Source of the DNA: Gammaproteobacteria bacterium UBA7449
GTDB lineage: Bacteria; Pseudomonadota; Gammaproteobacteria; Pseudomonadales; Pseudohongiellaceae
Direction of reading: 5' to 3'
Assembly (NCBI GenBank): GCA_002477465.1
Contig: DLPV01000005.1
Coordinates: 1-64,000 of the forward strand
Length of the DNA: 64,000 nucleotides
Shown here: positions 26,171 through 35,378 of the stretch, piece by piece
Numbering within the stretch: the stretch's first letter is position 1
Layout of the letters: the number at the start of each line of letters is the position of its first letter
Program-made: the position numbers and the translations under genes
The notes under the pieces: generated by a model
The model's input: the letters and a program-made list of their open reading frames with translations, nothing else
The model's database searches: none
Told to the model about the DNA's origin: nothing

Positions 26171-28300
26171 TTAACCCAGCAGAATACCGCCATACTCAAC
26201 GAAGAATGGTGCGAAGACCAGACTGAGGATCGCTGACAGTTTGATCAGGATATTCAGAGAGGGGCCAGAGGTGTCTTTCAGAGGATCACCTACGGTGTCG
26301 CCCACTACCGCCGCTTTGTGCTCTTCAGAGCCCTTGCCGCCGAGATTGCCGGCCTCGATGTATTTCTTGGCGTTGTCCCAGGCGCCGCCACTATTTGAAG
26401 CCGCAATCGCCATGACTCCACCAACAATCAGTGAACCAGCGAGTATGCCAGCTACCGCTTCAACACCGAAGAGGAAACCCGCCACCAAGGGTGAGCCCAT
26501 GATCAGCACACCTGGCGCGATCATTTCTTTCAGAGCAGCCCTGGTAGAGATTGCCACACATTCTGCGTAGTCCGGTGTGCCGGTGCCTTCCATGATACCG
26601 GGAATTTCACGGAACTGGCGCCGGACTTCCTCAATCATCTCAAAAGCCGCGTCGCCAACTGAGCGCATTGTCATCGCCATAAACAGGAAAGGCAGCACTG
26701 CGCCGACGAAGACGCTGGTGTATACCAGCGGATCCAGCAGGCTCATCGTGATAGCCTCACCCTGCAATTTCGATGCCGCGGTGATAAACGCCGCGAATAA
26801 AGCTAAAGAAGTGAGGATGGCCGCACCGATAGCGAAGCCTTTACCGATTGCCGCAGTGGTATTACCCGCTGAGTCCAGAATGTCGGTACGCTCACGCACC
26901 TCGCTCTCGAATCCAACCATCTCAGCAATACCACCGGCATTATCAGCTACTGGACCATAGGCATCGATCATAAGAGCAATAACCAGAGTGCCCAACATAC
27001 CCAGAGAGGCTATAGCGACGCCGTACATACCGGCAAGGCCCCAGGAGATAAAAATACTGGCGGCAATACAGAGATAAGGATAAACCGTACTCTTGTATCC
27101 CAGAGAAAGGCCAAAAATAATGTTGGTAGCAACACCAGTCTCACAGGAAGCCGCAAGCTCCTGTACAGGCTTGTACTTATCCGAGGTGTAATAATCAGTC
27201 AGCAGCCCTACTGCGAGCCCGGAAATGAGGCCGGCCAGGAAGCAAAAATAGACACCCATGCTGGTGTACTGCTCACCGTTGAGATCGAAGAACTCAGGGA
27301 TAAGCGCCATGGTGAAGAAAAACATCACGATGGCCATGAGCACGCTGGAAATGATTAACAGCTTGCGCAGCGCAGGCGCCACGTCGTCGGCGGTCTTTAC
27401 GCCGATAAGCAGCTTGGTGATCAAGCTGATGGGAATACCCACGGCAGTGATCAGAATCGGATAAAGCAAAGCATTTGGATCAGCTGCGAATACAACAGCA
27501 CTGATAACCATGGCTGCACAAGTAGATTCTGCACAAGAACCGAACAGGTCAGCCCCCATACCTGCAACGTCACCGACGTTATCACCCACATTGTCGGCAA
27601 TGACCGCTGGGTTGCGGGGATCATCTTCGGGAATGCCCTTTTCTACTTTACCCACCAGGTCAGCGCCAACGTCTGCGGCTTTGGTAAAAATACCGCCGCC
27701 GACGCGAGCGAATAGCGCAATGGTGGATCCACCCAAACCAAAACCGGCAATCACTTCCATCAGGATGTGGTTGTTCTCCGGTCCAAGACCAGACATTAGT
27801 GAACTCATCACCACATAGATAATGACCAGACCCAATGCTGCGAGTCCCACCAACGCAAAGCCCATCACCGCACCAGAGTTAATCGCCATATCGAAGGCAC
27901 TGGAGATGTCTTTTTTCGCTGCGACTGTAGTTCGCGCATTACCCTGGGTGGCAACCTTCATTCCAATGTAGCCAGAAGCAATCGAGATTGCCCCACCAAA
28001 CAGGAATGCGATCGCAGTGTAGATTCCTTCCCGATAGTCAGGAGTGTGAGAATCATCAATCAGGAGTGCGATGATAATTGCAAACACGACCATGAAGATC
28101 GAGAGGAATTTGTATTCCTGCTTCAAAAAAGCCATTGCACCATCGGCAATCGCACCGTGGATAAATTTAAGGCGTTCGCTGTCTTTTGCCTCCAGGTCCA
28201 AATCTACTGGCACACTGGTCACTTTCTTCATGTAGTAGAAAGCAATTCCCAGCCCCAGCAATGACAGAACCGTGGAGATTGTAATCGTGATCCCCGGCAT
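26171..28300 (-). CDS. hppA: Membrane-bound proton-pumping pyrophosphatase, probably K+-dependent
   Basis: The 709-residue, ~16-helix pump hydrolyses PPi to drive ions across the inner membrane. The PPi-site signature DVGADLVGKVEKGIPEDDPRN and the second acidic motif DNVGDNVGDVAGMGADLF are intact. GNTTAAIGKG has Ala and Gly where K+-independent enzymes have Lys and Thr, pointing to the K+-dependent class. In helix 6, DLFGSCAES places the gate glutamate seven residues after the Asp, as in plant H+-pumps, not three as in Na+-pumps (DLFES). SD GGGGAG precedes ATG. It is monocistronic. Confidence 0.94.
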   Translation of the reverse strand: MPGITITISTVLSLLGLGIAFYYMKKVTSVPVDLDLEAKDSERLKFIHGAIADGAMAFLKQEYKFLSIFMVVFAIIIALLIDDSHTPDYREGIYTAIAFLFGGAISIASGYIGMKVATQGNARTTVAAKKDISSAFDMAINSGAVMGFALVGLAALGLVIIYVVMSSLMSGLGPENNHILMEVIAGFGLGGSTIALFARVGGGIFTKAADVGADLVGKVEKGIPEDDPRNPAVIADNVGDNVGDVAGMGADLFGSCAESTCAAMVISAVVFAADPNALLYPILITAVGIPISLITKLLIGVKTADDVAPALRKLLIISSVLMAIVMFFFTMALIPEFFDLNGEQYTSMGVYFCFLAGLISGLAVGLLTDYYTSDKYKPVQELAASCETGVATNIIFGLSLGYKSTVYPYLCIAASIFISWGLAGMYGVAIASLGMLGTLVIALMIDAYGPVADNAGGIAEMVGFESEVRERTDILDSAGNTTAAIGKGFAIGAAILTSLALFAAFITAASKLQGEAITMSLLDPLVYTSVFVGAVLPFLFMAMTMRSVGDAAFEMIEEVRRQFREIPGIMEGTGTPDYAECVAISTRAALKEMIAPGVLIMGSPLVAGFLFGVEAVAGILAGSLIVGGVMAIAASNSGGAWDNAKKYIEAGNLGGKGSEEHKAAVVGDTVGDPLKDTSGPSLNILIKLSAILSLVFAPFFVEYGGILLG

Positions 28301-28477
28301 CTAGGTGTTTCTCCCCGTTAGGTTGATACAGATTATTTGAAAAAATAAAGGCGCGCACTTTACCACAACCCACGAGACAAACAAAGCTGGCAAATGCCTG
28401 TTTTACGGGTATTTTAGAGGGCTACAGCGGGTTTGGGGGAAGCCGGCGGGTATCCACCTGCGGGACTTTAAAAACGC

Positions 28478-28642
28478 CTATTTTTTCTTGCGGCTGCGCT
28501 TCTTACGCTTGCCCGGGGCAGCCACTTCTGTCTCGCCCCTTGCTTGTCTGAATGCGCGGCGCAAGGCGTCGATGCGCGCTTCTTTCCGCTTTTCGGCGTG
28601 AACCTGTTTTCGAGATTCGAAATCGACGACTTTATCAGTCAT
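28478..28642 (-). CDS. Small basic protein (54 residues), unknown
   Basis: A 54-codon ORF begins with ATG at 28642 and ends with TAG at 28478. The sequence opens MTDKVVDFESRKQVHAEKRK and ends in a strongly basic tail (GKRKKRSRKKK). It starts 15 bases after the coiled-coil lipoprotein stop on the same strand, so it is probably the second gene of that unit. Lys/Arg content suggests RNA or ribosome binding, but I recognise no family. The Shine-Dalgarno is weak. Confidence 0.55.
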   Translation of the reverse strand: MTDKVVDFESRKQVHAEKRKEARIDALRRAFRQARGETEVAAPGKRKKRSRKKK

Positions 28643-28657
28643 AGGCCAATTAAAACC

Positions 28658-29308
28658 CTATTGAGCGCGGGCACGCTCAACCAGCTCGTTTTTTCTTGCT
28701 TCTAACTCTGCGAGCATATCTTTGGCCAGAGGATCCAGAGTATTGCCGGTCTCATCGGTAGATTCATATTTAGCAGCCTCATCAGCCAGCGCCTCTAACA
28801 ATTCCTCGGCCGCTTGAATCGCCTGCTGGAGCACTACCGTGCGTTCTTCATCGGCCCCAGTCTCTGCCTGGATCGTGGCAATTTGTGCTTCCAGCAACAC
28901 GATACGCTCAAGTTTGTCCTCGCGCTCGGCCTCAGCTGCCGCTATGGCCGCCAGACGCTCCTGCTCGCGGCGCTCAGCTTCCTCTCGCTCCCTGCGCTCG
29001 GCTTCCGCCCGGGCCTCGGCCTGTTGACGCGCCAGCTCACGCTCTCGGCGCTGGCGCTCCCGCTGCTCTGCCTGCGCAATGCGCTCTCGTTCTCTCTCGG
29101 CTGCGCGCTCACGCTGTTCCTCTGCTGCCACGCGAGCCGCCGTTTGCTCTGCAGCAATGCGGGCAGCTTCCTCTTCAGCCAACGCAGCCTCACGCGCCGA
29201 CTCGGCCCCGCAGGCCACCAGGCTCGACAACAAGAGCACAGACAGCAGCTGTCGCGCCGGCCTCATGCTTGTTCGCATCAGAAGTTTGCGTGTGTCGTCC
29301 TTCATCAT
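28658..29308 (-). CDS. Putative coiled-coil lipoprotein
   Basis: The 216-residue protein has a basic n-region, a hydrophobic core (LLSVLLLSSL) and a lipobox LVAC with C33, so it is probably lipid-anchored. From about residue 36 to 185 it is almost pure Ala/Glu/Arg/Gln coiled coil (repeats like RERERIAQAEQRERQRRERE), a rod of roughly 150 residues. A short tail follows (ESTDETGNTLDPLAKDML). Architecture resembles periplasmic spacers, but no specific family is identified. SD GGAG lies seven bases before the tandem ATGs. Confidence 0.75.
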   Translation of the reverse strand: MMKDDTRKLLMRTSMRPARQLLSVLLLSSLVACGAESAREAALAEEEAARIAAEQTAARVAAEEQRERAAERERERIAQAEQRERQRRERELARQQAEARAEAERREREEAERREQERLAAIAAAEAEREDKLERIVLLEAQIATIQAETGADEERTVVLQQAIQAAEELLEALADEAAKYESTDETGNTLDPLAKDMLAELEARKNELVERARAQ

Positions 29309-29579
29309 GACGGTCTCCTAGCATCGCCCCGGTTGACGCTTCAACCAGACCCGTTTCAAATTCTTATAAGGCTCGGCATATTATATCCAAGCCGTTGATT
29401 AATAAACTATTTATCTTGAATAGACAGGAAAAATGTCGGTTTTTTCATACTTTATAGCGATAAACTTCGAAATTGCCAGTAAAATCAGCAGCTAAAGTGC
29501 TTCTTTGTCTATATCGGCACTAGTCGCGATCTGCCCAAATTCATCCAGCTGACACCGCGCAACCCCACAGACTGCATCG

Positions 29580-30923
29580 ATGCAAACCACTCGCCTTCTT
29601 CGCCTGGCCCTGAAACCACTGTTGGTATTACTCGTCAGTATTCCATTTATCGTGCTGGCATTGGCTCTTGAGATCGCGCCTGAATTCGAGCCCCAGCCCT
29701 ATCTATCGGCTTCAGAATTGAGCGAAATCGAACAGATCCTGCTGGAAAGCGCGCCCCAATCGATAGCTAGAGTCAGTCAGCAGCAGGTGCGACTCGACGC
29801 AGGCCAGCTTAACCTGATGTTGCGCTATGGATTGCAATTGCTGGAATTGACACCGCACTGGGCGGGGCAGATTGCGCTAGGGGATGGCATCATAAGCACA
29901 AATTTGAGTATCTTCCTCTCGGGCCCTCTCTCACCCTTTTATATTAACGTCGAAGGTCAGCATAAAAGTGAATCAGGCCAAATCGTTCTACAGCAGCTTT
30001 CCCTGGGTAATTTTGTATTACCCAAACAACTGCTCGATTTCGCCATAAACCGTTTTGCTGTCAATCTTGACGCAGGCAATACCGGATACGCCGATCTGCA
30101 GCAATTGTTCTCCAGTATTGAGCAAGCCAGCATCAGCACGGAGGCGCTCAGTTTCAAAGTGCCCTGGCAACCAGAATTGATGTCGCGCATTAGCATTGAG
30201 GCGCAACAATTATTCATATCCGACGCAGATCGCAACCGGATCCTTTTTTACTACAACACCATAAAAGACGTGGTCTCTACCGTCCCAGCAGATCTCAGGG
30301 CAGTCTCCCTGAATACGTTTCTAGTACCATTATTTAGCGCCGCAAAAGACGCCAGCGAGGTTTCCGGAAATCCCGTATCGGAGAACCGGGCTGTGCTGCA
30401 AGCCCTTGCAGTCTATGTCAATGATGAAAACATTGGTCAGCTGATCGGCACCGATGCTGCCAGCGCGGTCACAGCTGCGCACTTTATCGAAGTAAGGCTC
30501 CAGCGGCGCCAGGACCTGGCTCAGCATGTGATGAGCATTGCCGCCATATCCGCCTCCGCTGGCGCAAGCCTTGCACAATTGTTATCGACCACCAAAGAAG
30601 CCTATGACGCACGCTACCGCAGTGGCTTCAGTTTTTCCGATCTCACAGCCAATTCTGTGGGTGTTGCCATGGCGGATTTCGCCACCCGAAACCCAGAGTC
30701 CGCACTGGAATTCCAACGCAGAATGATTGCCCTGGAAGCGGAATCTGAATATATGCCGGCGGTCGGAAACAATCGCGACGGCCTCACTGAAGCAGATTTC
30801 TCAGAGCAATTTACTGACCGCAATAGCGATGAATACCGCCTGCGGCTAGCGCAAATTCAGGCACTGATCTATCAACAGTCACTTTTCCAGAATTTCAACC
30901 AGAATCAGGGCTTAGGCCAGTAG
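29580..30923 (+). CDS. Membrane-anchored protein of unknown function
   Basis: The 447-residue protein has one N-terminal membrane helix (about 13-31). A periplasmic part follows: a strand-rich region (about 70-165; GDGIISTNLSIFLSGPLSPFYINVEG) and a helical C-terminal half (about 200-440) ending in a Gln/Asn-rich tail. The strand-rich part reads like a lipid-binding or AsmA-like segment, but this is a guess; I recognise no family. It is followed 17 bases later by a DksA/TraR-like zinc-finger gene, so the two may be one transcript. Confidence 0.75.
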   Translation: MQTTRLLRLALKPLLVLLVSIPFIVLALALEIAPEFEPQPYLSASELSEIEQILLESAPQSIARVSQQQVRLDAGQLNLMLRYGLQLLELTPHWAGQIALGDGIISTNLSIFLSGPLSPFYINVEGQHKSESGQIVLQQLSLGNFVLPKQLLDFAINRFAVNLDAGNTGYADLQQLFSSIEQASISTEALSFKVPWQPELMSRISIEAQQLFISDADRNRILFYYNTIKDVVSTVPADLRAVSLNTFLVPLFSAAKDASEVSGNPVSENRAVLQALAVYVNDENIGQLIGTDAASAVTAAHFIEVRLQRRQDLAQHVMSIAAISASAGASLAQLLSTTKEAYDARYRSGFSFSDLTANSVGVAMADFATRNPESALEFQRRMIALEAESEYMPAVGNNRDGLTEADFSEQFTDRNSDEYRLRLAQIQALIYQQSLFQNFNQNQGLGQ

Positions 30924-30940
30924 CCCCGGAAACAATCAGC

Positions 30941-31300
30941 ATGGACGAATTAACTGAGGCGCAAGCGCAAGCATTGCACGCCGCCCTGCTCGCTCTCAAA
31001 GAGCAACTGGAACAACAGTTGCAGCAGGCGGAGTCGGCAGCAAAGCCAGTGCAACTGGATCAGACCCTGCTCGGCCGCGTATCGCGCATGGATGCGATGC
31101 AACAGCAAAGTGTCGCGCTCTCTACCAAGGGGCATGCCAATGTCACGCTGAAGAAAGTGCTCGCCGCTCTAAACGCCCACGCGAAAGGCGAATATGGCTA
31201 TTGTCGGCGATGCGATGAACCCATCGGTTTCGGGCGCCTTCAAGCCCAGCCAGAGTCCAGTCTCTGCTTAAAGTGCCAGTCGCAGATCGATGACCAGTGA
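30941..31300 (+). CDS. DksA/TraR-type C4 zinc-finger protein
   Basis: The 119-residue protein has an N-terminal coiled coil (about 3-35) and a C-terminal zinc finger, CRRCDEPIGFGRL then CLKC. In the DksA/TraR family the coiled coil enters the RNA polymerase secondary channel. This copy is shorter than the housekeeping DksA at 35.4 kb, and I do not see the acidic D-x-x-D tip, so ppGpp synergy is doubtful. It probably acts as a minor regulator. Confidence 0.85.
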   Translation: MDELTEAQAQALHAALLALKEQLEQQLQQAESAAKPVQLDQTLLGRVSRMDAMQQQSVALSTKGHANVTLKKVLAALNAHAKGEYGYCRRCDEPIGFGRLQAQPESSLCLKCQSQIDDQ

Positions 31301-31392
31301 GGCTCTCAAACTTTCAAAATAAGTGACGCTGGTGTATAAAACTGCCTCCTGATGCACCGCGACTCTGCTCCCCGTAAAGGCTGACCGACGTC

Positions 31393-32625
31393 ATGTCCAA
31401 GAAAGGCTTCTTCACCACCAATCTGCACTCCGACCGCCATGATGGCCCGGAACACGGCGTGCTGCATAAAGCGATTCACCCCTCCGTCGCCTATGGATAT
31501 GAGGATGCCCGTCACCTGGCGGAAGTGTTTCAAGGTAAACGCGCAGGATACAATTACGGCAGGCAACTCAATCCAACAGTGACTGCGCTGCAGAATCGTA
31601 TCACCAAGATGGAGGACGGCATCGCCACGGTAGCCTTTGCTACTGGAATGGCTGCAATCAGCTCGACAATGCTCTCTTTGCTCAAGTCGGGCGATCATCT
31701 GGTGGCCAGCGCGTTCCTGTTTGGCAATACCAACAGCTTTTTTGGCACCCTGCAGCGTCTGGGGATAGAAATTACGTTCGTAGACGCCACCTCAAGCGAC
31801 GCCGTGGCTGCAGCAATCAAGAGCAATACTCGCGCCGTGTTCGTCGAAACCATTGCCAACCCGGTAACCCAGATTGCCGACATGCAGGGCATCGGGGACT
31901 TGTGCGAGAGCAAGGGACTGGTTTACATCGTCGACAATACTATGACGTCACCGCACCTGTTCAAACCTAAATCAGTCAAGGCCAGCCTGACAGTAAATGC
32001 GCTAACCAAATACATAGGTGGTCACGGCAATGCTCTGGGTGGAGCGATCACAGATACGGGTCGCTACAGCTGGGATAAATATCCCAATATCATTGACACC
32101 TACAAAGAAGGACAAGTGGCGTTTTGGGGAATCACCCAAATTAAAAAGAAGGGTTTGCGTGACATGGGGGCGTCGCTGGGTCCGGAAGCCGCCCATCACC
32201 TCGCCGTCGGTTCAGAGACTCTGCCGCTTCGACTTGACCGGGCATGCAGCAATGCACTTGAGCTTGCCAAATATTGCGATCAGCACCCTCACATAAGGAA
32301 TACCTTCTATCCGGGTCTCGAATCTCACCCTCAGCACGAGCGAGCGCAGCAGCTGTTTGGGAAGTTCGGCGCAATTTTTAGCATTGACCTCACTGATGAA
32401 GTCGATTGCTTCGACTTTTTAAACAAAATGGATACCGTGATCGCATCGAGCAACCTTGGGGACAATCGCTCCCTGGGGATCCCTGTAGCCCACACTATAT
32501 TTTATGAAATGGGCGCAGAAAGGCGGGCTTCAATGGGGATTGCCGACTCCATGATCCGGTTTTCAATCGGCATCGAAGAGATCGATGATCTGCTCCAAGA
32601 CTTTGAGAAGGCCCTAGGCAAATGA
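31393..32625 (+). CDS. Cys/Met-metabolism PLP-dependent enzyme (cystathionine gamma-synthase family)
   Basis: The 410-residue fold-type I PLP enzyme carries AFATGMAAISSTMLSLLKSGDH for cofactor phosphate binding, VDNTMTSPHLFKP with the PLP-ring Asp, and VNALTKYIGGHGNALGG with the Schiff-base lysine. Family members make or cleave C-S bonds of cystathionine, homocysteine or methionine. Sequence alone does not separate gamma-synthase, sulfhydrylase and methionine gamma-lyase. The next gene, a small Rieske protein, overlaps its stop by four bases, an unusual partner. Confidence 0.88.
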   Translation: MSKKGFFTTNLHSDRHDGPEHGVLHKAIHPSVAYGYEDARHLAEVFQGKRAGYNYGRQLNPTVTALQNRITKMEDGIATVAFATGMAAISSTMLSLLKSGDHLVASAFLFGNTNSFFGTLQRLGIEITFVDATSSDAVAAAIKSNTRAVFVETIANPVTQIADMQGIGDLCESKGLVYIVDNTMTSPHLFKPKSVKASLTVNALTKYIGGHGNALGGAITDTGRYSWDKYPNIIDTYKEGQVAFWGITQIKKKGLRDMGASLGPEAAHHLAVGSETLPLRLDRACSNALELAKYCDQHPHIRNTFYPGLESHPQHERAQQLFGKFGAIFSIDLTDEVDCFDFLNKMDTVIASSNLGDNRSLGIPVAHTIFYEMGAERRASMGIADSMIRFSIGIEEIDDLLQDFEKALGK

Positions 32626-32966
32626 TTAGCCTGCTAGCGATAGATGTAATAGAGGAAGGCACTTCAAAAGGCATTGAAGTAAACGGTGCCTATCTGTTTG
32701 CCGTAAAAAAAGATGATCAGCTGGTGCTTTACTACAATCGCTGCCCCCACCTTGGCACGCCCCTCGAATGGGAGGAAGACCGCTTCCTTGATGCCGATGG
32801 CGCCTTGATTCAATGTTCCACCCATGGCGCACTCTTCCAGATTGAGGATGGCTATTGCCTGGTGGGCCCCTGTAAAGGCAAATCACTGCATGCCATGCCT
32901 TTTGAGATAGTGGACGGCATGATAATGATTGATGAAGACCAGCTCAAAACGCCAATGCCGCTCTGA
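32622..32966 (+). CDS. Small Rieske [2Fe-2S] protein
   Basis: The 114-residue soluble Rieske domain has ligand pairs C-P-H (RCPHLGTPLEW) and C-S-T-H (IQCSTHGALF), matching the CxH...CxxH pattern of NirD/ferredoxin-type Rieske proteins. It has no signal peptide, so it is cytoplasmic. The ATG overlaps the stop of the PLP enzyme (ATGA), implying translational coupling, perhaps as an electron carrier for a partner encoded elsewhere. Confidence 0.88.
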   Translation: MISLLAIDVIEEGTSKGIEVNGAYLFAVKKDDQLVLYYNRCPHLGTPLEWEEDRFLDADGALIQCSTHGALFQIEDGYCLVGPCKGKSLHAMPFEIVDGMIMIDEDQLKTPMPL

Positions 32967-33081
32967 AGCCCTTTTTCTTGCTGTCTGACATCCCCGAGCA
33001 CCATACACGGCCTTCGTGACTTTAGACCTAGCCTACCGCAGGGCTCGCAGCGGCACAGTAAAACTATTGGCTGGCAAAATA

Positions 33082-33804
33082 TCAAACAGCCACAGGGAGT
33101 CGACCCATCAAATCCACGCGAGAGCCTTCCATGTCGAATCGGGTGCGATAGGCGACCACTTGCACGCCAGCCGCAGCAACCTCCCTCAGCAGGCGTCCGT
33201 ATTCAGGATCAATGTCGTCAGCAGGCGCAACGCGATCGATACCTTCATGCTGCACGCAAAATAGCAACACCGCCCGGTTGCCAGCATGGGTAACCGCTAG
33301 CAGCTCCTGTAAATGTTTCTGCCCGCGGGTCGTGACCGCATCAGGAAAGAACCCCTGGCCGTTAGCCTCAGCCAGGCTCACGTTCTTTACCTCCACGTAA
33401 CAATCTTTGACCAAGTTGTCTCTGTTTTCGCAAAGTAATAAGTCGATCCGACTCCTTTGATCACCATATGGCACTTCGCTGCGGATCTTTTCGTATCCCT
33501 GAAGCTCAGAAATGTGGCCGCCATCGATGGCTTCCTCGACCAGCTTGTTGGCGAGGCCTGTATTGATTCCAATGATGTGCTCGCTGGGATCCTCGATGAA
33601 ATGCCAGGTGCAGGGATACTTGCGTTTGGGATTACCTGAGTCGGAATACCAGACGCGATTTCCGGGATACTGGCAATTTTTCATGGAACCTGTATTGGGG
33701 CAGTGCAATGTCATCTGTGAGCCATCTGGCAGTTCGACATCAGCCAAAAACCGTTTGTAGCGCCTGATCAGAGCCGCCTCTTGCAGGGGTGGGTCAAACC
33801 GCAT
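33082..33804 (-). CDS. sfsA: Sugar fermentation stimulation protein SfsA
   Basis: The 240-residue SfsA protein has an N-terminal OB-like part (RRYKRFLADVELPDGSQMTLHCPNTGSM) and a C-terminal PD-(D/E)XK nuclease-like core (SRIDLLLCE, YVEVKNVSLAE). Its physiological role is unclear; it binds DNA in vitro. The start overlaps the aminotransferase stop by one base, and the neighbourhood with dksA-gluQ-cbrAB is the Pseudomonas arrangement. Confidence 0.93.
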   Translation of the reverse strand: MRFDPPLQEAALIRRYKRFLADVELPDGSQMTLHCPNTGSMKNCQYPGNRVWYSDSGNPKRKYPCTWHFIEDPSEHIIGINTGLANKLVEEAIDGGHISELQGYEKIRSEVPYGDQRSRIDLLLCENRDNLVKDCYVEVKNVSLAEANGQGFFPDAVTTRGQKHLQELLAVTHAGNRAVLLFCVQHEGIDRVAPADDIDPEYGRLLREVAAAGVQVVAYRTRFDMEGSRVDLMGRLPVAV

Positions 33805-34985
33805 CAGGAAAGAGCCTCTCGCAGGCGACTTACGCCTAACTCGAGGTCTGCCATACTGGTCGTGAATGCTAAGCGGACAAATCGCCGTGCCTTGTGATCT
33901 CCAAAATCCGTTCCTGGAGTAATTGCTATACCATGGTTCTCCAGCATGTCTCGGCAGAATTTTTCGGAATCGCTGGAAAAGCGGGAAACATCAGCATACA
34001 CATAGAAAGCACCCTGCACTTCATCAGGGATCATCAACCCAATGTCTTGGAGGGCGGCGCAGAGAAAATCGCGCCTCTCTCGAAACGCCTGGCGTCTTTG
34101 CTCCAGTATTTCGCTAGCATCTCTCGAAAATCCTGCGACCGCTGCGTGCTGAGCGATGGATGAGGCAGAAATATAAAAGTTCTGAGCCAGAATATTCGCT
34201 TTTTCGATTGCATGGGTCGGCACAATAATCCAGCCAAGGCGCCAGCCAGTCATCCCAAAATACTTGGAGAAACTGTTCACGACATAGGCCGAATCATCGA
34301 CCTCAAGCACACTTGGCAGATCTTCCACATAATGCAAACCATGGTAGATTTCGTCCACCAGCACATGCAGCCCTTGCTGCCTCGCCCAGCCACAGACTTC
34401 TGTAAGTTGATCGCGACTCATAATTGCGCCAGTTGGATTGCTGGGAGAAGCCAGCCAGACACCACTGGTGGAGGCATCACGAACAGCATCAAGCTGGGCC
34501 AGAGAGGGTTGAAAATTATCGCGCATCTCCACGGGCACGAGCTGAGGATTCGCCGCCATGAGTTGAATAAAGTTGCGTACACAGGGATAAGCAGGATCGC
34601 TCAGAAGTACGCCGTCGCCTGGACTGATGAGCAGATTTGCCAACAGGCTTAAGCCTCCGCTGGCTCCCGGCGTGATCAGAATTCTCTCCCGGGCAACTTC
34701 GATGCCGTAACGGCTTCTATAGTGCAACACCAGACAGTCTCGAAGCTCATCTATGCCAGGTGCCGCGGTATAGTGGGTCAAGCCAGCATCCAACGCGGCT
34801 TTGGCTGCCTCGATAATTGGTTGGGCCGTATTGAAATCCGGCTCACCGACTTCCATGTGGACAATCTTGCGCCCTTCTGCCTCCAATTCTGCAGCTCTAT
34901 GCATAACCGTCATCACGCGGAAAGGGTTGATGTTACCCAGGTCTTTTGGATTGTGCGGAGACTTTGGAGATAGTGTGGTTTCCAA
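33804..34985 (-). CDS. Class I/II PLP-dependent aminotransferase (AspC/AAT-like)
   Basis: The 393-residue fold-type I aminotransferase has the N-terminal MEVGEPDFNTAQP, the YPCVRNF segment, SPSNPTGAIMS, the PLP-lysine box VNSFSKYFGMTGWRLG and a C-terminal arginine in RRFVRLAF for the substrate carboxylate. The family covers aspartate, alanine-valine and related transaminases; the exact amino donor is not clear. It is upstream of sfsA in one minus-strand unit. Confidence 0.9.
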   Translation of the reverse strand: METTLSPKSPHNPKDLGNINPFRVMTVMHRAAELEAEGRKIVHMEVGEPDFNTAQPIIEAAKAALDAGLTHYTAAPGIDELRDCLVLHYRSRYGIEVARERILITPGASGGLSLLANLLISPGDGVLLSDPAYPCVRNFIQLMAANPQLVPVEMRDNFQPSLAQLDAVRDASTSGVWLASPSNPTGAIMSRDQLTEVCGWARQQGLHVLVDEIYHGLHYVEDLPSVLEVDDSAYVVNSFSKYFGMTGWRLGWIIVPTHAIEKANILAQNFYISASSIAQHAAVAGFSRDASEILEQRRQAFRERRDFLCAALQDIGLMIPDEVQGAFYVYADVSRFSSDSEKFCRDMLENHGIAITPGTDFGDHKARRFVRLAFTTSMADLELGVSRLREALS

Positions 34986-35378
34986 TTTAACTCTCTAACT
35001 CGATTTCTACTTGGGAAAAGACAGCAGTATAGTGGATTGAATTACGGGTGAGGTAGACAAATACTGTGGCTCATACTGGATCAATCAATATGCAAGATGA
35101 ACTGACTTCCGCCTATATAGATGAATTTTCTGCAATATTTTTTTTGTAGCATCCCCAGAAATAATCTGGTAGCTTACCCAGCTTTCTAAAAATTGGGTGC
35201 TTGTCGCCCCGCGTAATGCCCTTGATAATCCCTCTTTTTTTCTCGGTTTATCAAATGCTTACCATGGGGGAGACCAGCACAAATTCTGACCAACAACCGC
35301 AATCTGCTCGGCTGACTTGAAGCAAGATCAGCGCTCCCTGAGAGCACAAATTGTGGCGAACGCAAGGCATTGGAGATT
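34986..35378. other. Non-coding interval between the aminotransferase and dksA
   Basis: The 393-base AT-rich divergent interval holds no ORF that looks real. It contains T tracts (35138-35146 and near 35232) and an imperfect inverted repeat around ACCCA...TGGGT (35176-35199). It should carry the two divergent promoters, but no clear -35/-10 pair stands out. Confidence 0.5.

Noticed and set aside
28814..29398. Long plus-strand frames opposite the coiled-coil lipoprotein
   Set aside because: The regular codon repeats of a coiled coil open all antisense frames. These have repetitive Ser/Ala/Arg or Leu/Cys-rich products with no family features, while the minus frame has a lipobox and good Shine-Dalgarno.
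31301..31392. A -24/-12-like string (TGGTGTATAAAACTGCC) before the PLP enzyme
   Set aside because: GG and GC are eleven bases apart, not ten, and the -24 box lacks CAC.
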